Assembly (NCBI RefSeq): GCF_914767665.1 | Contig: NC_059504.1 | Coordinates: 38,223,720 to 38,287,719, forward strand | DNA length: 64,000 nucleotides | Source: Harmonia axyridis | Lineage: Eukaryota > Arthropoda > Insecta > Coleoptera > Coccinellidae | Direction of reading: 5' to 3' | Shown: in pieces, positions 57,720-64,000 of the stretch | Position numbering within the stretch: the stretch's first letter is position 1 | How the letters are laid out: each line of letters starts with the position of its first letter | Notes under the pieces: generated by a model | Told to the model about the DNA's origin: nothing | The model's input: the letters and a program-made list of their open reading frames with translations, nothing else | The model's database searches: none | Program-made: the position numbers and the translations under genes

Positions 57720-57848
57720 TGGACGATTTTCTCCTTAGTGTAGGCTTTTCACTTTGATCCCGGACGATTTTCTCCTTGAAAATACTCCACAGATCCCGGT
57801 TGATTTTCTCCTTGAAAATCTACTTCGATCCCGGTTGAGCCCCCAAAA
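57720..57848 (-). promoter_or_regulatory. tRNA-Pro-like primer-binding site and leader repeats
   Basis: Directly inside the 5' LTR the minus strand reads TTTTGGGGGCTCAACCGGGA; the TGGGGGCTC part equals the 3' end complement of tRNA-Pro. Three related copies of the primer-like GATCYCGG/GATTTTCTCCTT motif extend to about 57715, which suggests duplication of the leader. Confidence 0.75.
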
Positions 57849-58754
57849 TGTAGGCTTGGTTAATCGATCGTCTAGAGGTATGATTCGATTACCTGGCCTT
57901 TCGTCTTTTTCTCCGTGACTTTGTTGGATTTGTAATAATTAAACTCTTTTGAATTATTCACATCTATTTACAAAGCCACAATTATACAGTACAAACTCGG
58001 TATTGGGAAGATCTTAATTACGCCTTAATTACAAGTTTCCCACTACGGTACTGAATTTCGTCTTTATCACGTTTAATTGTTTACTCGAAATGTCTTCGTT
58101 TATCACGTCTTCTGGTACTTCGAGTTTTCGGTCGTCTCGTCTTTAATTCGTTCGCGACTCGTCTTAATCTAGTCCGCGAACCGTCTTTACGTCGTACGTC
58201 TTAAGTTGACCGACCGAACTTGTCTCGTCTTCGACTTAAGTTAAACTGTACCGTCTGTACACGTCTTTGGTTTAATCTTAACTGTTCCCGTCTTCGGCTT
58301 AACTTCTGACTGTTTTCGTCTTCGGCTTGACTTGAACTGTCCTCTCTGTCGATTGGAACTACCCTGTCTCGGTTTGACCACACCCTTAGGGGAAGGTACC
58401 ATCCCCCTAGTCCAATAGGATTTTTGCCATACCGCCCCCAAAGATCTTCCGGATTCCTGGAATATTCTAGAAGAACTAGGGCCTGAGAAAAAGCATGAAA
58501 CACATGTGGCATAATCGTCTTGTTCCGAAACCTTTCCCAACCCCATAAATCCAACCCCATAAATCCCTTAAGTTTTACCATCGACATATGACATTCTTCG
58601 ACATCCCGAAGAATAGCACATCCTTTTTACATTATGTACAATTCGTTCCCTGTAAATCTATTGAAACTGTCATGCCCTCGACATCAAAAGAAACTAATAG
58701 GTTCCGGTTGACCATCGCCATTATTTACAGGGAAACAATAAACTGGATCCTACA
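57849..58754 (-). repeat. 5' LTR of the young element
   Basis: Same ends and motifs as the other LTR. Promoter and start site should lie in it, but no clear TATA box was identified. Next to it (57720-57845) lie three related copies of GATCCYGG...GATTTTCTCCTT. Confidence 0.95.
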
Positions 58755-58758
58755 GAAA

Positions 58759-59290
58759 TATATGCCGTGCGATGCATGCATATCAAGTAATATCAAGAAG
58801 TAGCTTGATATCAATTCAAGCAATAAAAATCTAAAATCAAATCAAGTCAAGCTCAAGTATGTAATTTTTCACGAGCTTAATTTTCAAATCAAGTAGTTGG
58901 TTGAAATGTCAAGCTACTTGGGTTGATGAATCCCTAATTCTGAAATAATCCTAGTGATTTTATCATAGCCACGATCGATTCAAGATCTTGAAGTTATTGA
59001 AGACATTCTCCTTGAATGTACAAATTAGTCATGGAAAATTTTATGGAAAAGAAATTAAGTTGTATTTCATAGAAAATGGCAAGGTCTAAGCATAATATTG
59101 AAATTTAAATCTGATCGATTTTCTATCTGGTAGTGTGTTTTATTTTCCTCCACTTTTGGAGCCATAAATTGGATTAACCTTTATTTTGATTTATTCCTCA
59201 ATTTTAAGGCACTTATATATCCGAGTTCCAAAAAGAGTTTTGAGTGAAATACACTTTGAATAATTCTTTTTTTTTTTCACTAATGTATAT
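58759..59290 (+). pseudogene. Unassigned stretch with a mariner-like 3' tail at 59080-59150
   Basis: AATGGCAAGGTC through TGTGTTTTATTT at 59080-59150 matches the 3' end of the fossil at 4060-4130. The rest is CAAG-rich or AT-rich and unassigned. Confidence 0.5.
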
Positions 59291-59509
59291 ACACATCGTC
59301 AAAAGTCTTGGCCCCTGTATGTTTCTCCAAAAATAAACAAACTATGTCCTGGAAATGAGATGAATATTTCCTCTATTTCAACTGCAATATATTTCATAGA
59401 TAATCTTTATTCGTTGCTTTATACAGGATGAGACAAAGTAGGAAAAAATTCAAATTAATCGGTTATTTATTTCTGATCAATAATAGTGATTCCACAACTG
59501 AATTCTCAT

Positions 59510-59805
59510 TCAATAGTCCTTATTACCAACTCTCCTTCCAATTAACTGCCCAATACGTCTAGGAATTTCACGAATTAAGTCATCAATGAAATTATAAGGC
59601 ATATCGTTGCCTTTTTCCTGAAGGCTAAACTCAATTCCTGAACTGTTGAAAGTGAGATTTGGCGATTGGATATTGCTCTCCCTAAGTAATCCCATGCGTG
59701 CTCAATTGGATTCATGTCTGGTGAGTTTTCTGGCCAGTTCATTCTCTGGATATTGTTCACTTGAAGAATGTTTTGAACCCTTTGTGTGCGGTGTGGTGGG
59801 GCGTT
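59510..59805 (-). pseudogene. Tc1 transposase C-terminus
   Basis: The minus frames read NAPPHRTQRVQNILQVNNIQ, MNWPENSPDMNPIEHAWDYL and, after a shift near 59610, YNFIDDLIREIPRRIGQLIG. This is the standard end of Tc1-type (DD34E) transposases: the second Asp lies just before NAPPH and the Glu is in PIEHAWD. It breaks off exactly at the (TAA)n LINE tail. Confidence 0.9.
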
Positions 59806-60656
59806 ATAATAATAATAATAATAAAGTTTATGCATGATTCAATACAGTAACATTAATAAACATGATTACCATAGAGGTAATAATTCATTGCTAAAAAAAT
59901 TACCTGTTCGTGGTGCCTACATTTATTTGAACTCAAAACTAATTCTAATAATATACATGAGCAATTATTTACGTACAATTGAATCTTTGTTTTTTTTTTG
60001 TGCAGTCTGCTATAATCAGAAACCTGCCAACATGTGTAACCGTTTTTAATCTGTAGTTTCGAGTTTTTTCTTCAATAGGTTTCAGATCCTTGAATAGTGA
60101 AAATAGTGTCGTCATCGTGCTTTTAGTCCTAATCGGTGAGTTTTAAAATTTTTCCATTTTTATTTTCTTCTTAGGTAAGATACCTTTTTTCACATACATT
60201 TTTTTAACTCATTGATTAATTGATTAACTTGATTAATTTTTATTAGATATTTTTTTCATCATTTTTAATAACTAATTTATTATTGTCTTTATCAAGTCTT
60301 TGTTTTCAGTGATTCACATTTCAAGTTTAATTTTGAAGGTCCTTGTTTTGTCAATAATTCTCAAATCTTCAGGTAGATGTTTATATAACTTTGGCGCCAG
60401 GTACATGAAACTTCTTTGTCCTATTCTCTTCTCACTCCTGCCTATCCTATAATTTATTTCCCTATTTCACGTATTGTGTTCATGTTCCGGCAATTTAATT
60501 TCAATTTTCTTCATGAACACACGATGTAAAATCTTCTGAGTAAACAATCTGCTCAGTCGGAAAAGTAAGTTCTTTCCTGAATATAATTTTCAAAATCCAT
60601 TTTTGCACCACTTTAATTTTCTGCAGAGGACTACTATAAATACCGCCCCATCCTAT
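59806..60656 (-). pseudogene. LINE 3' fragment inserted in the Tc1 element
   Basis: Minus frames read GWGGIYSSPLQKIKVVQKWI, LFTQKILHRVFMKKIEIKLP and YLAPKLYKHLPEDLRIIDKT, the C-terminus of a Jockey/CR1-type LINE protein. Its 3' end is a (TTA)n tail (plus 59806-59823), immediately next to the Tc1 sequence. It is 5'-truncated to about 0.85 kb. Confidence 0.8.
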
Positions 60657-61234
60657 GATGACGAAAAATGTACGGTACGCCCTCGTTTACTCCATTGTGA
60701 TATAAGTCCGAGTATAAGTCAGTCTTGGTGGTGTTCTGCCCATTGCGGACAGATAGCTTTATATCCATGTGATAGCCAAGGTACTCTTAAAGGACTTCTT
60801 GCCCTTAAATTTGAGGAATTCAACCGTCTCCTTATGGTACTGGATGAGACTACCCGTCTATGTGACATCAAAAAATGATCAAAGATTGTTACAGATACTG
60901 TTCGATTCCTTCGAGTAAAATTTGCGATATAATTATATTCCCTTGCAGATATTACTCAGCCATCGGTCTCCAGGCAACGCTGCCGGTTTCCAGGAAACGC
61001 TTTACTGGATCAAATGTCGCGCAATCTTGTGGTTCGACAATGCTTCTTGATCTAGGGCTACTATTCTTGCACGGTCAAACTGAGAAATTGGATAACACGG
61101 CATTTTCCACGGAATATTCTCAATATTACAACTCTCGTTATTCGCTGAAAAATCATTAACTTCGATGCACCTGTATTCTCGCTAACAAGAAACATTTAAT
61201 ACATTGAACAATTAATATGGTGAAGATTGGTACC

Positions 61235-61300
61235 AGTATACCTGTACTGATTTAAGGTCAGAAAAATAAAGATTATTATTATTATTATTATTCCACACAC
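61235..61300 (+). repeat. (ATT)n tail, probably of another LINE
   Basis: AATAAAGATTATTATTATTA at 61266-61291 resembles the (TTA)n tails of the LINEs at 49209 and 59806. No protein part is recognised directly upstream. Confidence 0.5.
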
Positions 61301-61372
61301 AAAAAATTGTAATTTTACATTCAACAAGTTGAGAGATGATTTGAGCGGCCAAGATTTTGGACGATGTGTGTT

Positions 61373-62372
61373 TTATTGACAAAATGAAAACACGTGTAAC
61401 AGATTTCATTGCAGTGTAATACTACGTTAATTCAATCAATAATTTTATCTAAAATCGGCCCTTCTCCCCCAAATTACCTACCACGTGTTCCTCAGATCGA
61501 AATTAATCGGGTCGAGTGAACTCATTTAAAAGTTTGTGCTTTCCCTTCACCTCAATAATCCGTTACTTCCGATACTGAAGAAGGTCCATTTGTAAAAATA
61601 CGAAGAGGTCGACAAACTTTAGCTGTATTCCAGGATGAGTTATGAATTTTAATCAAGCAACTTTCGATTTCGACTAAAAGTGTTCCTCAAGAAAGTTCCC
61701 TAATTTCTAGACTTTTCAATTAAGGCAAGAGGTGGTCACTGATTTGTGAGTAATCTTTCAATTCTCCTCTTGGATATCCAATTTGTTCAGACAGAATTTC
61801 GATACATTTCAGAAACCCTAATGAAGTGTTTATCTGTTTCTGATACACCTTACAGGCCGTATATCCAAGCTTGCTTTGGATATGTTACCAGCTACTCAAG
61901 ATCATTATTGTTCATATTTATAGTGTAATCCAATTAGTCATATCTAATTATCATGAGGATTATCTATATTCTAGGTACATCAATTCTTGGAACATTGAAT
62001 CTGATAATATATAGATTGATATGTAGGAGATTTAATTCAAGATATTCGCTTTACGCATTAGAAGTGAAAATATTTCCTTCAAACATTTTCTACACCTTAT
62101 TATTTTCGACTAAAGCTCACAACATTAATCAAAACAGATATTGGTGACTTGACTGTTTTGTATGAACTCATGTAGGCTGATTCCTGAATATATCGCTCTT
62201 GGCTTTATACTAGGCATATAATGAAGGGTTTTCCAATAATAGATGAAACCTATTACTGATGAAAATTGAATCAAAAATAAACAAAACCTATTGTTATTAC
62301 AAATTAAATAAATCTGCTCAAAGTTAATGATTTCCTAGAAGTTTTCTTTTAATAAAAAAAAATTTTCAAAGG
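61373..62372. other. Unique sequence, nothing recognised
   Basis: 61440-61560 is slightly GC-richer. No element was recognised. Confidence 0.35.
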
Positions 62373-63330
62373 AAGTAAGTATGATATTCAGATTGGACAA
62401 GTGTCATACTCACAGCGCAGTGCGAAAAATAATTCAGGATGAACTGATTGCTCCTGCTAATGGACAAGAAATAGAAGCAATGAAGTCGGACGATCTTTAC
62501 AAATACATACCTGGGAATGAAAAAAAAACAATGAATAAGCCATCGAAAGATGAAGGGAAACACCAACTAAGTTCATAAGGAGAACCAAAAAAATAACAAA
62601 AACCAACCTCATCAGCAAGAACATGACGAGAGCTATCAATACATATGCATGTTCAATTCTGACATAATCTTCCTGTATAGTTCCATGGAACAGAAGAGAC
62701 ATCGAAAACTTTCAACGCAAAATGAAGACATTGATGACAAAAGCAAACAAGCACCATACAAAAAGCAGCATTGAAAGGACAACACTTTCGAGGAATAAAG
62801 GAGGCAGGGCTTTATTGGTCATCATGGATCTTGTTCATGGGTAGGTAGAAAGCCTATCAGCATAATTCAGAGACCAAGCACCTCCATCAGAGGTCTACAA
62901 AATATTGTGTGAAGCAGACGAATCGACTCCTTTACAACTATCATACATGAAGAACATTCTCCATACCACAGACAATTCAAGAAAACCCCAGTATAGAGGA
63001 CGTTTTTACCAATTGAACCAAGATCATGTCGAAATTGAATTGTCGAAATATTGGCTCACATCAGGTATCCAGAAATAAAAGGATTTCTCCTAGCCATCCA
63101 ATATCAAATATTTTAAGGAGAAACTGCGGAAAGCATATCATAAAAGAGAAGTCACCAATAGTCATCGATGCAGCAATCCCAAATAACAGGAACATGCGCC
63201 ATAAAGAATTAGAAGAAATTGACAAATATAGGGACCCAGATAAAGCGCCACTAGGAAATGATTTCAACAAGAGCTATCGTGGGTTCAGTGCCTAAAAATT
63301 TAAAGATAATTTCAAAGAACTAGAACTTAG
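62373..63330 (+). pseudogene. LINE RT C-terminal half (R4/Dong- or RTE-like), broken
   Basis: Plus frames in order: FRLDKCHTHSAVRKIIQDEL and DDLYKYIPG (62381-62520), then NTYACSILT, ENFQRKMKTLMTKANKHHTK and SRNKGGRALL (62640-62820), IELSKYWL (about 63030), and RNMRHKELEEIDKYRD (63190-63240). The stretch near 63290-63325 reads VPKNLKDNFKELELS. This series of motifs is the C-terminal half of an RT protein of the kind found in R4/Dong or related LINEs. More than five frame breaks make it a relic. The copy at 63341 landed right behind its end. Confidence 0.75.
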
Positions 63331-63340
63331 TGAGTATATA

Positions 63341-64000
63341 AAGGGTGTTTTTTTTTCGAGGTATATAACTTTAAGTTGGCATTACTGTTCAAGTTGGCGA
63401 ACGATTTAACAGCTGTCAAGTAATTTATTCTCAGTTTGGTTTGGGAATTCATCATAAATAGACTCACGATCATCAAGTAAGGCGTAGATTCGTCGAATGG
63501 GCCCAAAATGAGATTACCGTTGTTTCCGATTTTCAGAAGCGAATTTTTTTTAGCGATGAAGCGCACTTCTGGTTGAATGGCTACGTCAACAAACAAAACT
63601 ACCGCCTTTGGAGTGAAGCTAATCCTCAAGTGTATGTCGAAACACCGTTACATCCAGAAAAACTGACTGGTGCGCTTTATGGGCTGGTGGAATAATTGAT
63701 CCGTATTTCTTCAAAAACGATGATGGCCAGAACGTTACAGTCAATGGTGATCGGTATAGAGCCATGATTACTAACTTTTCATTCCTGAATTGAACAACCA
63801 TGATGTCCAGGAGCTGTGGTTCCAACAAGACGGCGCAACATGTCACACAGATCGTGCCACAATCGATTTATTGAAAGACACGTTTGGTGACCGCCAAATT
63901 TCACGTTTTGGACCTGTTAATTGGCCTCCAAGATCTTGTGATTTAACACCGCTAGACTACTTTCTGTGGGGCTATGTAAAATTATTGGTCTATGCGGATA
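63341..64000 (+). mobile_element. IS630/mariner-like element, 5' part, runs off the window
   Basis: The left end AAGGGTGTTTTTTTTTCGAG follows TATA and matches the termini at 19602/20490 and 31787. FFSDEAHFWLNGYVNKQN at about 63545-63600 is the first catalytic region. VYVETPLHPEKLTGALYGLV and FKNDDGQNVTVNGDRYRAMI follow with single-base shifts. Then come LWFQQDGATCHTDRATIDLL and RFGPVNWPPRSCDLTPLDYF. As in the copy at 19602, the N-terminal half is missing, so this deletion was probably already present in a shared source copy. The 3' end lies outside the window. Confidence 0.88.

Larger units (their letters stand above)
54104..58754 (-). mobile_element. Young LTR element, RT/RNase H/integrase core deleted, Gag-DEK type
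   Basis: LTRs of 907 and 906 bp flank a 2.8-kb interior. GAAA is duplicated on both sides (54100-54103 and 58755-58758). LTR ends are TGTAGGATCC and AAGCCTACA on the minus strand. The primer site directly after the 5' LTR (minus, from about 57845) reads TGGGGGCTCAACCGGGATC, close to the known tRNA-Pro primer site. AGGGGGGTCGAA before the 3' LTR is the polypurine tract. The LTRs differ at only a few positions, so insertion is very recent. One ORF fills the interior. It is a deletion derivative that could be moved by a complete relative while still making its own Gag. Confidence 0.95.
59291..61372 (-). mobile_element. Tc1-like element, broken by a LINE
   Basis: Inverted ends ACACATCGTCAAAAGTCTTG (59291) and, on the minus strand, ACACATCGTCCAAAATCTTG (61372) define the element. 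Transposase parts on the minus strand: an N-terminal helix-turn-helix piece QFDRARIVALDQEALSNHKI at 61090-61130, a middle piece near 60670-60730 (EHHQD), and a C-terminal piece at 59510-59810. The order is correct for one Tc1 gene split by the LINE at 59806-60656. Stops and deletions, including the loss of the first catalytic Asp motif, show it is dead. Confidence 0.75.

Noticed and set aside
60875..61159. 94-residue plus-strand frame as host exon
   Set aside because: The minus strand reads the Tc1 N-terminal domain (QFDRARIVALDQEALSN), so this is a shadow.

Overview
This window looks like non-coding, repeat-rich DNA from an insect nuclear genome. The case rests on strong AT bias, (TTA)n-tailed and poly(A)-tailed LINEs, mariner, Tc1, hAT, Ty3/gypsy and Penelope elements, and no operons, Shine-Dalgarno sites or long host ORFs. 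A beetle is my guess from the flavour of the repeats and is not proven. I found no convincing host protein-coding exon. Almost every translatable stretch belongs to a mobile element, and only two long reading frames are intact: a 342-residue mariner transposase (44385-45413, minus) and a 721-residue Gag-protease protein inside an LTR element (55021-57186, minus).

Layout. 0-13 kb: a foldback repeat at the window edge, an almost full-length decayed mariner (934-2075), scattered transposase fossils (3.5-4.1 and 11.4-12.3 kb), a Jockey-type LINE tail (6.4-6.8 kb), and a dispersed and tandem repeat of about 556 bp (7.0 and 10.2-11.4 kb). 13-26 kb: a decayed LTR, a hAT element with a perfect 8-bp target duplication (16502-18252), deleted or fossil mariner-like elements (19.6, 21.4 and 25.7 kb), and a foldback element split by a LINE (23.7-24.6 kb). 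27-33 kb: LINE 3' ends, an IS630/mariner-like copy between LINE pieces, and a large palindrome of the same repeat that lies at the window start. 33.6-43.3 kb: a composite satellite-like repeat with about 144-bp tandem units. It is broken by a decayed Ty3/gypsy element, which itself carries a Penelope-like insertion, and by a MITE with a precise TA duplication.

43-54 kb: a hexamer-repeat palindrome, an intact mariner inserted in a LINE, a tRNA-derived SINE-like element carrying a complete hammerhead ribozyme (46171-46246, minus), a solo LTR with TTAA duplications (47785-48652), more MITEs and transposase fossils. 54.1-58.75 kb: a very young LTR element with nearly identical 906/907-bp LTRs, GAAA duplications and a tRNA-Pro-like primer site. 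It has lost RT, RNase H and most of integrase, yet keeps one open frame: a DEK/SAP-like N-terminus, acidic tract, capsid, two zinc knuckles, aspartic protease and a fused integrase tail. 59-64 kb: a Tc1 element broken by a LINE, a LINE RT fragment, and a third IS630/mariner-like copy that runs off the window.

The two observations most worth follow-up are the hammerhead ribozyme fused to a Pol III-type SINE head and the Gag protein with an apparently captured DEK-like chromatin-binding module. The nested insertions also give clear relative dates. A few GC-richer islands of unique sequence (2.55, 8.2-8.6, 26.6-26.9 and 49.6-49.9 kb) could be conserved regulatory DNA, but this cannot be decided from one sequence.
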